Positions 21,872 to 34,189 of a stretch of 64,000 bases of DNA are shown here, in pieces (the stretch's first letter is position 1; each line of letters begins with the position of its first letter). The notes under the pieces were generated by a model that saw only the letters and a program-made list of their open reading frames with translations, did not search any database and was not told where the DNA came from. The stretch spans positions 114,018,001-114,082,000 of the forward strand of contig NC_073624.1 of NCBI RefSeq assembly GCF_029407905.1, given 5' to 3'. Source of the stretch: Bubalus kerabau (lineage: Eukaryota > Chordata > Mammalia > Artiodactyla > Bovidae). A program made the position numbers and the translations under genes.

Positions 21872-24800
21872 AACTACTACTAGAGAAAGCATTTGGCTCT
21901 TCCTGGAGCCATGGCAGCATGGCACTGGAGCGATTTTGAGGAGATACCCCATGTCCAAGGGCAAAGGAGAAGCCCCAGGAAGATGGTAGGAGGGGTGAAA
22001 TTGCATTTAGAATCAAGCCCCATGCCTGCCAGAGATGCTCAGATGGCTCAAACATATCTTGTGCACAACAGGACACAGAAACCCTACAGAGACCCCCAGA
22101 ACTGTGTCTGAGTGTCTCCTGTGGAGGTACAGGTCAGCAGTGGACTACTTCAGGGACAGAGGCTCTGGGTGGAATAGACCTGGGTATGGCACAAGCCCTC
22201 TTGGAGGAGGTCACCATTAACCTCACCATAGAGCTGCCAGAACTTACACAGGACTGGGGAAACAGACTCTTGGAAGGCACAAACAGAACCTTGTGTGCAC
22301 CAGGACCCAGGAGAAAGGAGCAGTGACCCCACAAGAGATGGACCCACACTTGCCCGTGAGTGACCAGGAGTCTCCAGCAGAGTTGTGGGTTGGCGGTGGC
22401 CTGCTGCAGGGCTGGAGGCACTGAGTGCAGCAATGCCAGCATGGGATCTTCTGAAGGAGGTCACCATTATCTCCATTACCTCCACTGTAGTTTGGCCTCT
22501 GGTCAAATAAATGGGAGGGAATACAGCCCAGCCCATCAACAGAAAATCGGATTAAAGATTTACTGAGCATAGCCCCGCCCATCAGAACAAGACCCAGTTT
22601 CCCCATCAGTCAGTCTGTCCCAGCAGGGAGCTTCCATAAGCCTCTTATCCTTCTCCATCAGAGGGCAGACAGAAAGAAAACCACAATCACAGAAAACTTA
22701 GCAATGTGATCACATGGACCACAACCTTGTCTAACTCATAGAAATTATGAGCCATGCCCTGTGGCGCGACCCAAGACGGACAGGTCATGGTGGAGAGTTC
22801 TGACAAAACGTGGCCCACTGGAAAAGGGAATGGCAAATCACTTTAGTATTCTTGCCTTGAGAACCCCAAAAACAGTATGAAAAGGCAAAAATATAGAACA
22901 CTGAAAGATAAACGCCCCAGGTCGGTAGGTGCCCAATGTGCTATGGGAGATCAGTGGAGAAATAACTCCAGAAAGAATGAAGAGATGGAACCAAAGCAGA
23001 AACAACACCCAGTTGTGGATGTGACTGGTGATGGAAGTAAAATCAATGCTGTAAAGAGCAATATTGCATTGGAACCTGGAATGTTAAGTCCATGAATCAA
23101 GGCAGATTGGAAGTGGTCAAAGAGGAGATGGAAGAGTGAAGATTGACATCTTAGGAATCAGAAAACTAAAATGGACTGGAATGGGTGAATTTAACTCAGA
23201 TGATCATTATGTCTACTACTGTGGGCAAGAATCCCTTAGAAGAAATGGAGTATCCATCATAGTCAACAAAACAGTCCAAATTGCAGTACTTGGATGCAAT
23301 CTCAAAAATGACAGAATGATCTCTGTTTGTTTCCAAGGCAAATCAGTCAATATCACAGTAATCCAAGTCTATGCCCTGAGCAGTAAGGCTGAAGAACCTG
23401 AAGTTGAATGGTACTATGAAGACCTACAAGACCTTCTAGAACTAACACCCCCAAAAGATGTCCATTTCATTATGGGAGACTGGAATGCAAAAGTAGGAAG
23501 TCAAGAAACACCTGGAGTAACAGGCAAATTTGGCCTTGGCACAGAATGAAGCAGGGTAAAGGCTAATAGAGTTTTGCCAAAAGAACACACTGGCCATAGC
23601 AAACACCCTCTTCCAGCAACACAAGAGAAGACTCTACACATGGACATCACCAGATGGTCAATACTGAAATCAGGTGGATTATATTCTTTGCAGTCAAAGA
23701 TGGAGAATCTCTATACAGTCAGCAAAAACAAGACTGGGAGCTGACTGTGGCTCAGATCATGAATTCCTTATTGCCAAATTCAGACTTACATTGAAGAAAG
23801 TAGGAAAAACCACTAGACCATTCAGGTATGACCTAAACCAAATCCCTTATGACTATACAGTGGAAGTGACAAATAGATTCAAGGGATTAGTTCTGATAGA
23901 CAGAGTGCCTGAACAGCTATGGATGGAGGTTCATGACATTGTACAGGAGGCAGGGATCAAGACCATCCCCAAGGAAAAGAAATGCAAAAAGGCAAAATGA
24001 TTGTCTGAGGAGGGATTACAAATAGCTGTGAAAAGAAGAGAAGCATAAAGCAAAGGAGAAAAGGAAAGATATACCCATTTGAATGCAGAATTCCAAAGAG
24101 TAGCAAGGAGAGATAAAGCCTTCCTCAGTGATCAGTGCAAAGAAATTGAGGAAAACAATAGAATGGGAAAGACTAGAGATCTCTTCAAGAAAATTAAAGA
24201 TACCAAGGGAACATTTCATGCAAAGATGGGCACAATGAAGAACAGAAATGGTAGGGACCTAACAGAAGCAGAAGATACTAAGAAGAGGTGGCAACAATAC
24301 ACAGAAGAAATATATTTAAAAAGTTATTCATGATCCAGATAATCACAATGGTATGATCACTTTCCTAGAGCCATACTTCCTGGAATGCGAAGTCAAGTGG
24401 GCCTTAGGAAGCATCACTACAAACAAAGCTAGTGGAGGTGATGGAATTGCAGTTGAGCTATTTCAAATCCTAAAAGATGATGCTATGAAAGTGCTGCACT
24501 CAATACGCCAGCAAATTTGGAAAACTCAACCATGGCCACAGGACTGGAAATGGTCAGTTTCCATTCCAATTCCAAAGAAAGGCAATGCCAAAGAATGCTC
24601 ATACGACCACACAATTGCACTCATCTCACATGCTAGCAACATAATACTCAGGATTCTCCAAGCCAGGCTTCAAAAGTATGTGATCCATGAACTTCCATAT
24701 ATTCAAGCTGGATTTAGATATGGCAGAGGAACCAGAGATCAAATTGCCAACATCTGCTGGATCATCGAAAAAGCAAGAGAATTCCAGAAAAACATCTACT

Positions 24801-25930
24801 TCTGCTTTGACTACCTTAAAGCCTTTGACCGTGTGGATCACAACAAACTCAGAAAAATTCTTCAAGAGATGGGAATATCAGACAACCTGACCTGCCTCCT
24901 GAAAAAGCTGTATGCAGGTCTTGAAGCAACAGATAAAACTGGACTTGGAATAGCAGACTGGTTCCATATTGGGAAAGGAGTACGTTAAGGCTGTATATTG
25001 TCACTCTGCTTATTTAACTTATATGCAGAGTACATCATGAGAAATGCTTGGCTGGATGAAAGCACAAGCTAGAATCAAGATTGCTGGGAGAAATATCAAT
25101 AATCTCAGATATGCAGATGATGACACCACCCTTATGGCAGAAAGCGAAGAACTAAAGAGCCTCTTGACGAAAGTGAAAGAGGAGAGGGAAACGGGTGCCT
25201 TAAAATTCAACATTCAAAAACTAAGATCATGGCATCTGGTCCCATCATTTCATGGCAAATAGATGGGGAAACAATGGAAACAGTGACAGACTATTTTGGG
25301 GGGCTCCAACATCACTGCAGATGGTAACTGTGGCCATGAAATTAAAGACACTTGCTCCCTGGAAAAAGAGTTATGACCAACCTAGACAGCATATTAAAAA
25401 GCAGAGACATTACTTTGCCAACAAAGGTCCGTCTAATCAAAGTTATGGTTTTTCCAGTAGTCATGTATGGATGTGGGAGCTGGACTATAAAGAAGGCTGA
25501 TCCTTGAAGAACTTATGCTTTTGAACTGTAGTTTTGGACGATATTCTTGAGAGTCCCTTGGATTTCAAGGAGATCCAACCAGTCCATCCTAAAGGAAATC
25601 AGTCCTGAATATTCATTGGAAGGACTGATGCTGAAGCTGAAACTCCAATACTTTGGCCACCTGATGCAAAGAACTGACTCATTTGAAAAGACCCTGATGC
25701 TGGGAAAGATTGAAGGTGATAGGAGAAGGGGATGACACAGGATGAGATGTATAGCATCACTAACTCAATGGACATGAATTTGAGCAAACTCCAGGAATTG
25801 GTGAGGGACAGGGAGGCCTGGCGAGCTGCAGTCCATGGGCTCACATAGTGTTGGACATGATGTGTGACTGAAATGAACTAACTCTGACTATAAACTACAA
25901 CTAGAGAAAGTATTTGGCTCCTCCTGGAGC
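21872..25930 (+). mobile_element. Near full-length BovB (RTE) LINE, inactivated
   Basis: The body is about 21910-25892 (4 kb), the most complete BovB here. It has a 5' leader (21910-22850), an APE-type endonuclease, a reverse transcriptase and a C-terminal domain ending in the family's TGAACT-rich 3' end. It is flanked by a 38-bp direct repeat with three mismatches (21872-21909 and 25893-25930), which I read as an unusually long target duplication. Similarity may extend 11 bp further left. The coding region is broken by many stops and frameshifts, so the copy cannot move. BovB is known as a horizontally acquired RTE family in ruminants, and its 3' end is shared with Bov-tA SINEs. Confidence 0.92.
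23095..25740 (+). pseudogene. Dead BovB endonuclease-reverse transcriptase ORF
   Basis: The normal product is one polyprotein that nicks target DNA and copies its own RNA there. Pieces visible in order: endonuclease at 23136-23549 (KWTGMGEFNSDDH, catalytic-type GDWNAKVG); its end at 23674-24000 (GADCGSDHEFLIAKF, the SDH motif); a linker at 24079-24333; RT at 24353-24988 (KASGGDGIAVELF, motif A-like YLKAFDRVDH); then 25044-25262 with the active-site box altered to YADDDTT by one extra Asp codon; then a C-terminal piece to 25735. A TAA at 24986-24988 replaces Gln just after KGVR. At least five frame breaks are visible. It is non-functional. Confidence 0.88.
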
Positions 25931-25959
25931 AGATCATGTACTTTTATTGTCCTGCCTTT

Positions 25960-26095
25960 ATGTATGCTGTGCTTAGTCGCTCAGGTTTGTCTGACTCTTT
26001 CGACCCCATGGGCTGCTGCCTGCCAGGCTCCTCTGTCCATGGGGCTTCTCCAGGGAAGAATACTGGAGTGGGTTGGCATGCCCTCCTCAAGTCCT
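25960..26095 (-). mobile_element. Bov-tA SINE 3' half, reverse orientation
   Basis: Recognisable from 'CTTAGTCGCTCAGGTTTG' and 'GCCAGGCTCCTCTGTCCATG' to 'GAAGAATACTGGAGTGGG'. The tRNA head is missing. Confidence 0.8.
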
Positions 26096-26149
26096 TTGTA
26101 CATAGCTTCTGCTAAATAAAGTCCTGCTGGTGAAAAGAAAAGCATCACC

Positions 26150-26335
26150 TGATAACTAAAAGAACATGGGCTCTGCTATTATACCACCAGGGTATAAATG
26201 CTGGCCACATCACATATTAACAGTGTGATTTTATTTGAAGCCTGCCTCTCAATTTTCTTATCTACAAAATTAAGGAAATCGTTAGGCTTCTCTCATGGGA
26301 CTGTTAATTCTCATGAAAATCTTAGCAGGGTACTT
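26150..26335 (+). mobile_element. MIR SINE fragment
   Basis: Degenerate MIR order: 'AACATGGGCTCTGCTATTAT', 'CTGGCCACATCACATATTA', 'CAATTTTCTTATCTACAAAA', 'CTCTCATGGGACTGTTAAT'. Confidence 0.6.
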
Positions 26336-26688
26336 CTCCCACTGTGATACTTTTTTGAATTAATCATGTGCTTTTGAATTATTTTATTTATGCCTCTTTT
26401 TATTATGTTTACTCATAGCGTGTCAATTTAGACATAATTGGTGTTTGTGTCTTGATAACCTTTGCAACAAAAGTACCTAAAACAGTGCCTAAACAGTACC
26501 TAAAGCATTGTAACATACTTACAATGATTAATTTTATGCCAAATATAGCTATAGTACGGTGTTATTTTTAAGAAAAAATAAAACCATATTGCTACGATTG
26601 TGATATTTAAATTATCAGGGATGTATGTGCCCAAAAGAACTCCTAGGTTAATTATCAAGTTATTTGGGATTATCTCAGAGTGATTTCA
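26336..26688. other. Unassigned AT-rich sequence
   Basis: Nothing recognised. Confidence 0.45.
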
Positions 26689-26885
26689 GCTCCCCTGGTG
26701 GCACAGATGGTGAAGAATCTGCCCACAATGAGGTCTGATCCCTGGGTTGGAAGATCCCCTGGAGGAAGGCATGACAATCCACAACAGTATTCTTGCTTGG
26801 AGAATCCCCATGGACACAGGAGCCTGGTGGGCACAGACCATGAGGTTGCAAAGAGTCAGACATGACTGAGCACAAGCACAGAGAG
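26689..26885 (+). mobile_element. Bov-tA SINE
   Basis: Runs from the tRNA-like head ('CTCCCCTGGTGGCACAGATG') through 'TGGAAGATCCCCTGGAGGAA' to 'GACATGACTGAGCACAAGC'. The region between A and B boxes has a deletion of several bases. Confidence 0.88.
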
Positions 26886-26897
26886 ATGGCATTATGA

Positions 26898-27475
26898 TTT
26901 TTATTTTTTCTTTTTGTTTTTCCGTATTGTCAAATTACATATGATACTATTAATATGAAGATAGTATAAATATTTAAAGTTGTACTTTATTGTTAGAATT
27001 TATTCATGATAAGAATATTTAACATGAGATCTAACCTCAACAAAGTCTTAAGTGTATGATGTGTTATTATTGATTACAGATACAGTATTGTATAGCAGAT
27101 CCCTAGAGCTTATTCACTTTACTTAACTGAAACTATATTCCCTTTAATTGTTAACTCTTCATTTCTCCCTACCCCTAGTTTCTGGCAATCACCATTCTTG
27201 TCTTTTGTTCTACTAATTGGACTATTTTATATACCTCATTTAAGTGGACATACAGTATTTGTGGTAGTGTGACTGGCTTATTTTCCTTAGCCTAATGTCC
27301 TCAACATTCACCCATGTTGTTGCATATTGCAAAATTTCATTCTTTTTCAAGGCTGGGTAGTATTCCACCATATGTATATACCACACTTCCTTTATTCATT
27401 TCAGCAATGAACATTTAGGTTGTTAGATCTTGACTATTGTGAATATCGTTACAATGAACCTGAGAATGCGAATAT
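26898..27475 (-). mobile_element. L1M-type 3' end, reverse orientation
   Basis: A T-rich run (26898-26925), then the reverse of an L1 3' UTR ('AGCAGATCCCTAGAGCTTAT', 'ACTGAAACTATATTCCCT') and the end of ORF2 ('TAGTATTCCACCATATGTAT', 'GTGAATATCGTTACAATGAA'). Confidence 0.75.
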
Positions 27476-27560
27476 GTACAGAATGAGAGAAAGTATTCAT
27501 GAACTACAAATCTGAGAAGAGAGTTAATCTCCAAACACATAAGAAAATGATCCAAGCATT
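27476..27560 (+). mobile_element. Short L1 piece in opposite orientation
   Basis: 'AGAATGAGAGAAAGTATTCA' to 'AGAGTTAATCTCCAAACACA' reads like plus-strand L1 ORF2. It directly adjoins the minus-strand L1 and may be its inverted 5' end. Confidence 0.5.
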
Positions 27561-28540
27561 GGAAATGTTTTTAAATTTTGACTCATTGGAGCCTAAATTA
27601 TCAATATAATCAAGTTAAAGAAGTTAATGAGCTGGATGGGGGAATTGAGTCTATAATTTTCTTGGAATTGTGGCCAGCCATGAATTATTATTCCTATTTC
27701 ACTTCAAATTATGATTGCCCCATCCCCTGAAGCAGGTATATTTTTTTACTAGCCTGACACTACAGTTTACAAACTGTAACTCTAGTAAAACTTAAGCTTA
27801 TGAATGGAACAAAGAGAGGAGAAACCATCTAAGCTGAAAAGAAAGAGTAAAGTATCTTTCGGAGCTAACTGGAGAAGTTAGAAGAGAAGGGGTGGTGGGA
27901 AGTTGGAGAAACTCATACCGGGATGAATGAGTTGTTAATGAGGACACACAGGGAAATGCAGAGAGATGCAGTGACTTTGACCCCTGGACCGTATCCATCA
28001 TTTTTAATGATTCCCCTCCCTTGTTTGCACTCCTACTTTTTCTGTTTTTCCTTTTACTTCATGGAATGCCTTTGAATTTTCTTCTTCTTTTGTAACATTC
28101 TTACTCTGTACTTCTCTATTCTCCTCAACTCTTTGAATTCTCCTTCTCATGCTCAGCTGATGCCGCTGATGGGGTACCATTATTATATGCAGTTACCAAC
28201 CCGGCCTTTTTTATCTTTTTCTTTCTTTCTTGTTATAACAGAAAAATAACTTCTCTACCTGTGCTTATAATCCCATCTGTTTGTCCTCTCAAATACTTGT
28301 TGTTTCATTTACTACTTACTCTTTTTCAAATCTGACCTTTCTATCAGCTCCTTCCAATTAGCATTTCAACATGATTATATTTTATCTATATTAAAAACCA
28401 AATAGACAAAAACCTTGCTTCATTTATCACACCATGGTCTTTTCTCCTCACTGCTCTAATTATTTTTCCATTATACAGTCAAACTTAGCAATGACCAAAA
28501 AGTTGCTTATGCTCAATATCTCAGCATCTTCATCTCTTGT
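27561..28540. other. Unassigned, T/C-rich sequence
   Basis: No gene found. Composition becomes C/T-rich from about 28000, and part of the right end may already be degenerate L2. Confidence 0.4.
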
Positions 28541-29345
28541 TTACTTCTTAGTAGGCTTCAGTTCAGCTTCCCCTCTTTCTAGTCCCCTGGAACTGCTCTT
28601 ACTGAGTTCACTGATGGGCTCCATGTTACTCAGTCAAATGGATGTCTCCAAAGTTCTGGTTTCAAAACTCAGTTGCACTTGATACAGCTGATGACTCCTT
28701 TTTATTAGTAATGCTTTCTGCCCTTGCTTTCATGATACCACCTCTCCAGATTTTGTTCCAGTGTCCCTGTCCCTTGTTCTCACTATCAGTTCTTCCTATT
28801 GAACTCTACTATTAAATGCTTGAAAATATCAAGAGCCTCTTCTAGATTCTCTTCTAATTCTACCCCTTTTCATCTATGGAATGACATGCACTTCCATGAC
28901 TTCACTTATAATCTGAGAGCTGTATTTCTAGAGCTCTCACATTGCTTCCGATTTCAAGATTCTCATACCCAGCCATCTGTTTGACATTTGGATAGCTCAC
29001 AGTCATCTCAGATTTAATATGTACAAAACCTCTACTCACTCTGTAAATGACACTATTTTCTACCCAATTCAAGCTAAAAACCTGGCAGACTGTTCTCTCT
29101 CTCTTCCACTCACATCCACTTAATCACTTACTATTGATGATTCTACCTTATAAATGTCTCTCAAGTGCATCCACCTCATTCTAGCCTCGCTGCTAATAAT
29201 ATTTTCTAAGTCATAAGCATTTCTATTATATTACTATAATAACAGCCTTTTAACTGGCCTCCAGAATTTCTCTTCTTAACCCATTCCTTCTTGGGTATTA
29301 CCAAACTCCCATGACTATGTAGCATCAAGCATGAAGCCCTACAAT
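28541..29345 (+). mobile_element. L2 LINE, ORF2 to 3' region, degenerate
   Basis: Long but very diverged L2 match. Shared blocks include 'CTTACTGAGTTCACTGATGG', 'CACTTGATACAGCTGATGAC', 'CATACCCAGCCATCTGTTTG', 'ATCTCAGATTTAATATG', 'CATCCACTTAATCAC' and 'GCCTTTTAACTGGCCTCCAG' in the expected order. No open frame survives. Confidence 0.65.
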
Positions 29346-29920
29346 GTATTATTATGAATTCAATTATGAGCATGAGATCTGCTACATATCAATTTATAGC
29401 CTTGCTAGGGATGGTGGGGAATGGTGGTGGTGGTGCAGATGAAGATATAGAGATTATTTGATGAATAGTAACTTCACATCTAATTCAATGTCTCACATGG
29501 TTTTGGAGCAGAATAACCAATGACCTTCAGGCTATTGTAATTCCATTTAGATATTGAAAATCAAACTCATTCTCTTCTGTCTCCAGATATACCACCACTA
29601 AAATAGGCATATTGAATCTTTGTAACAACTCAGTTACAAAACACACACACACCAAACAAAACGAATGATTATTCAACCTTTAAAAGTGCAGAATTAATGT
29701 TTGTAAAGCATATTGGAAAATTAACCAGTGTCTCATTTCATGTTTGTCTCTGTTCAGAGCAAGAACCTACAACTTTTGTGTGGATAGCATGTGGGATGCC
29801 AGGTATAGTTCACAGGTAGAACTGGAGTCTTCCGTAGTTACAGGCCATTTGTGTTTTTAAGTTATGTAGAGGCAGGGTGCTCATAATGCTGGAGGTAGTA
29901 TAACCTAACTTAGTAAAATT
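29346..29920. other. Unassigned sequence
   Basis: Only a short (AC)n run near 29642-29652 is visible. Confidence 0.45.
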
Positions 29921-30115
29921 TTAAAGATGATGAGAACATGGAGATGATTCGTTTCAACATTCCAGTTGGAAAGACAAGAAATTCAAGTTGAAAGGTTAGA
30001 GGATTTAATTTGCCTGAAATGACACAATAAGCTTTTGTGAGAGCTGGGACCCAGATCTGACTCTGACTTTCAGTGCAATCCTAGTCAAATACACAAGCCT
30101 CCCCGTTTTCTTTCA
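29921..30115 (-). mobile_element. MIR-like SINE, reverse orientation
   Basis: 'GGTTAGAGGATTTAATTTGC', 'GAGAGCTGGGACCCAGATCT' and 'CTGACTTTCAGTGCAATCC' fit the reversed MIR/MIR3 pattern. Divergence is high. Confidence 0.5.
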
Positions 30116-31915
30116 AGCTTCTTTACCTTAGAAAATAATTCTCCATACATTTCTTTGAAATTGCAAGCTTGTCATGTGAGCTTTTAATACATTTAAATAT
30201 TGTGAAATCCAACCTGAAGGGGTTTATTTAAATTTATCTTGAGACTTTCACTGTTTACGTATGCAGAAGATGATAATTGACAAACTCCAGGGTGTCAGGA
30301 ACAGATTAATGACATTAATAAAATAAAAAGAGTCAGGAAGTGATACTGAATGACAAGAATCTGGCTGGGGCTGGTTGTCTAACTAAATCAAGTCCAGACT
30401 TAAGGCAAACAAACAAAAGGCCAGGCCCAGAAACAGAGTGCTAAGTGGGTTAGAGATTCTGACGGAAAAGGCAGCGCTCTGGCTGGCTGCCAGAGAAAGA
30501 AGCGTTCGGGTGCATTGAAAGGCTCCTCAGAATGTCTGGATGACTCAGTGGCTCCTGTCTTTTCCAATCTACTTCATGTTAAAGGAACTGCACCCCTTTT
30601 TGTGCCCACATGGTATATTTCCAGGGTTCATTCATTGATAATTTTGGTACACAAGCCAAGAGAATATACCCTTTGACTGTAGTCATTACATTGTTAATCT
30701 TTTTCAAGGAACCCAAGGATCTAGTTCGATGATACTTATCCAACCTCTTCTCACTGGCCATTGCTCTTGTGGAGTGTCTGTCTTTCAAGGACCTGAAGTC
30801 AGCATTTAACCTAATTTGAGGGCCCTTCCCCCTATTCCTCTCCATCGCCTCTTCTGAAAAGGGAAAGAAGACTAGAGACCTCACAACGATTCAAGTCAAC
30901 AAAGAACAAAAGGACCAATCAAGTTATCCTTTCAGGCTTAAACCACCCTCATTCCAGATGTGGCAGTTGTCTCCTGTTTCACAGCTCTAAAGTTTGTCTG
31001 TTTTACAAGTATAATTCAGATGGCCTGAGGTTAGGACAATACAGCTTTGTGTATAGAGGTGATTAGTCATGTTGGACAAGCTTGATGAGGAAATAATGGG
31101 AGTGTGCTATTGGGTACCAGATTTTTAAGCTTAGAGGCCTCGAGATTGATCGCTTTTTCAATAAGGACAGTCACAACAAATTGACTATGTAGCTTTAATC
31201 ACAGTAACACTTTTCAGAGGATCATATAGATAGATATGATCTTAGATGCTGAGATTTTTCATGAGTCCGGTGTAATGTTTATTTTCCTTCGTGTGTGACT
31301 TACAGCTAAGTCAATAATGGTTTAGGTAGACTCCGTGTCGGGTTGCCTGAATTTTAGTCATATGTTAATTTACTGTTTATTGAAAGTGGTGGAACTTCCC
31401 CACTATTGGCAGAAGCATGGAGGTCACTAGAACCCTGAGGAGGGGCAGCTCACCCAGCGTGCAAGGTCAGGGAAGACTTCCAAAAGAGGGTGGCACGTGA
31501 GATGTTTTTGGTTTGAGAAAAAAACACAAATAAATATGAATTTTTAAGAGGAGTGAATTGAACCATTGTACATTGGAAATAAGGAGGCTCATGGTTCAAT
31601 TTTTAATATACTAAATAACAATATAATTCCTTTGCTAAAGAGGATCTGACATTCTTTTAATGATGATATCAGGATTTAAAAAGTTTGACTAAAACAAGGT
31701 GTTAATTAGGAACTTGATCTATAATTATTTAAAGAGATGGTAGAAATGGAAAATACTGGGGGAAAATGGTCATAATTCCATAGCACTTTGAAATTCTTTT
31801 TACCAAGTCTTTCTTCAGTATGCAGGGGGTAGTTAACAGCTATAAAGTATCAAAATCAGATATAAATGCATAGTGGTTCATGGGATAAGGATACTTAAAA
31901 TGAGTAATCATGTTG
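30116..31915. other. Unassigned sequence
   Basis: About 1.8 kb with no recognised repeat or gene. A 101-codon minus-strand frame at 30579-30884 has no family features that I know and lies in ordinary DNA, so I do not call it a gene. Confidence 0.45.
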
Positions 31916-31917
31916 CA

Positions 31918-34182
31918 GACTTCAAGAGAAGACTCTACACATGGACATCACCAGATGGTCAATACCGAAATCAGATTGATTATATTACTTGCAGTGAAAG
32001 AGAGAGAAGCTCTCTACAGTCAGCAAAAACAAGACTGGGAGCTGACTGAAGCACAGATCATGAACTCCTTATTGCCAAATTCAGACATAAATTGAAGAAA
32101 GTAAGGAAAACCACCAGACCATTCAGGTATGACCTAAACCAAAGCCCTTACGACTATACAGTGGAAGTGACAAATAGATTCAAGGGATTAGATCTGATAG
32201 ACAGAGTGCCTGAACAGCTATGGATGGAGGTTCTTGACATTGTACAGGAGGCAGGGATCAAGACCATCCCCAAGGAAAAGAAATGCAAAAAGGCAAAATG
32301 GCTGTCTGAGGAGGCCTCACAAATAGCTGAGAATAGAAGAGAAGGGAAAGACAAAGGAGAAAAGGAAAGATATACCCATTTGAATGCAGAGTTCCAAAGA
32401 ATAGCAAGGAGAGATAAAAAAGCCTTTCTCAGTGATCAATGCAAAGAAATAGAGGAAAAGAATAGAATGGGAAAGACTAGAGAACTTGTCAAGAAAATTA
32501 GAGATACCAAGGGAACATTTCATGCAAAGATGGGCACAGTGAAGAACAGAAATGGTATGGACCTAACAGAAGCAGAAAGAAGAGGTGGCAAAAATACACA
32601 GAAGAACTATATAAAAAATATCTTCAAGACCCAGATAATCACAATGGTGTGATCATTCACCTAGAGCCAGACATCCTGGAATGTGAAGTCAAGGGGGCCC
32701 TAGAAGCATCACTACGAACAAAGCTAGTGGAGGTGATGGAATTCCAGTTGAGCTATTTAAAATTCTGAAAGATGATGCTATAAAAGTGCTGCACTCAATA
32801 TGCCAGCAAATTTGGAAAATTCAGCAGTGATCAAGGATTGGAAAAGGTCAGTTTTCATTCCACTTCCAAAGAAAGGCAATGCAAAAGAATGCTCAAATGA
32901 CCACACAATTGTACTCATCTCACAGGCTAGTAAACTAATGCTCAAAATTCTCCAAGCCAGGTTTTAACAGTACGTGATCCATGAACTTCCAGATATTCAA
33001 GCTGGGTTTAGAAAAGGCAGAGGAACCACAGATCAAATTGCCAACATCTATTGGATCATCAAAAAAGCAAGAGAGTTCCAGAAAAAATATCTACTTCTGC
33101 TTTATTGACTGCGCTAAAGCCTTTGACTGTGTAGATCACAACAAACTCTGGAAAATCCTTAAAGTGATGGGAATACCAGACCACCTGACCTGCCTCTTGA
33201 GAAATCTGTATGCAGGTCAGGAAGCAACATTTAGAACTAGACATGGAACAACAGACAGGTTCCAAATCAGGAAAGGAGTACATCAAGGCTGTATATTGTC
33301 ACCCAGCTAATTTAACTTATATGCAGAGTACATCCTGAGAAATGCTTGGCTGGATGAAGCACAAGCTGGAATCAAGATTGCCAGGAAAAAAATCAATAAC
33401 CTCAGATATGCAGATGACACCACCCTTGTGGCAGAAAGCGAAGAAGAACTAAAGAGCCTCTTGATGAAAGTGAGAGAGGAGAAGGAAAAAGTTGGCTTAA
33501 AACTCAACATTCAGAAAAGTAAGATCATGCATCTGGTCCCATCACTTCATGGCAAAGAGATGGGGAAACAATGGAAACAGTGAAAGACTTCATTTTGGGG
33601 GGCTTCAAAATCACTGCAGATGGTAACTGTGGCCATGAAATTAAAAGACGCTTACTCCTTGGAAAGAAAGTTAAGACCAACCTAGATAGCATATTGAAAA
33701 GCAGAGACATTACTTTGCCAACAAAGGTCCGTCTGGTCAAAGTTATGGTTTTTCTAGTGGCCATGTATGGATGTGAGAGTTGGACTGTGAAGATAGCTGA
33801 GCGCCGAAGAATTGATGCTTTTGAACTGTGGTGTTGGAGGAGATTCTTGAGAGTCCCTTGGACTGCAAGGAGATCCAACCAGTCCATTCTAAAGATCAGT
33901 CCTGGGTGTTCTCTGGAAGGACTGATGCTGAAGCTGAAACTTCAATACTTTGGCCACCTGATGCGAAGAGCTGACTCATTTGAAAAGACCCTGATGCTGA
34001 GAAAGATTGAAGGTGAGAGGAGAAGGGGACATCAGAGGATGAGAGGACTGGATGGCATCACCAACTCAATGGATATGAATTTGAGCAAACTCCAGGAATT
34101 GGCGATTGACAGGGAGGCCTGTTGGGCTGCTGTCCTTGGGATCGCAAGGAGTCGGACACGACTGAGTGACTGAACTGAACTG
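31918..34182 (+). mobile_element. BovB LINE, 5'-truncated, 2.3 kb
   Basis: Starts in the endonuclease C-terminus ('AAGAGAAGACTCTACACATGG') and ends at the TGAACTGAACTGA 3' terminus. Coding remnants read in order: endonuclease end with STDHELLIAKF-like text near 32060, linker 32092-32652 (open, 186 codons), RT with CAKAFDCVDHNKLW near 33110, an intact YADDTTLVAESEEE box near 33410, and a C-terminal domain 33571-34173 (open, 200 codons). At least four frameshifts or stops separate these pieces, including a TAA in place of the codon after SPS near 33307. Confidence 0.92.
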
Positions 34183-34189
34183 ATTCCTT

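Noticed and set aside
22134..22606. Overlapping 100-130 codon minus-strand frames
   Set aside because: They are antisense to the BovB 5' leader and overlap each other in different frames.
21872..25930. Long flanking repeat as a pair of LTRs
   Set aside because: The repeats are 38 bp, lack TG...CA ends, and enclose a typical BovB LINE, which has no LTRs.
30579..30884. 101-codon minus-strand frame
   Set aside because: No recognised domain, no conserved start context or neighbours. The length is expected by chance in 64 kb.
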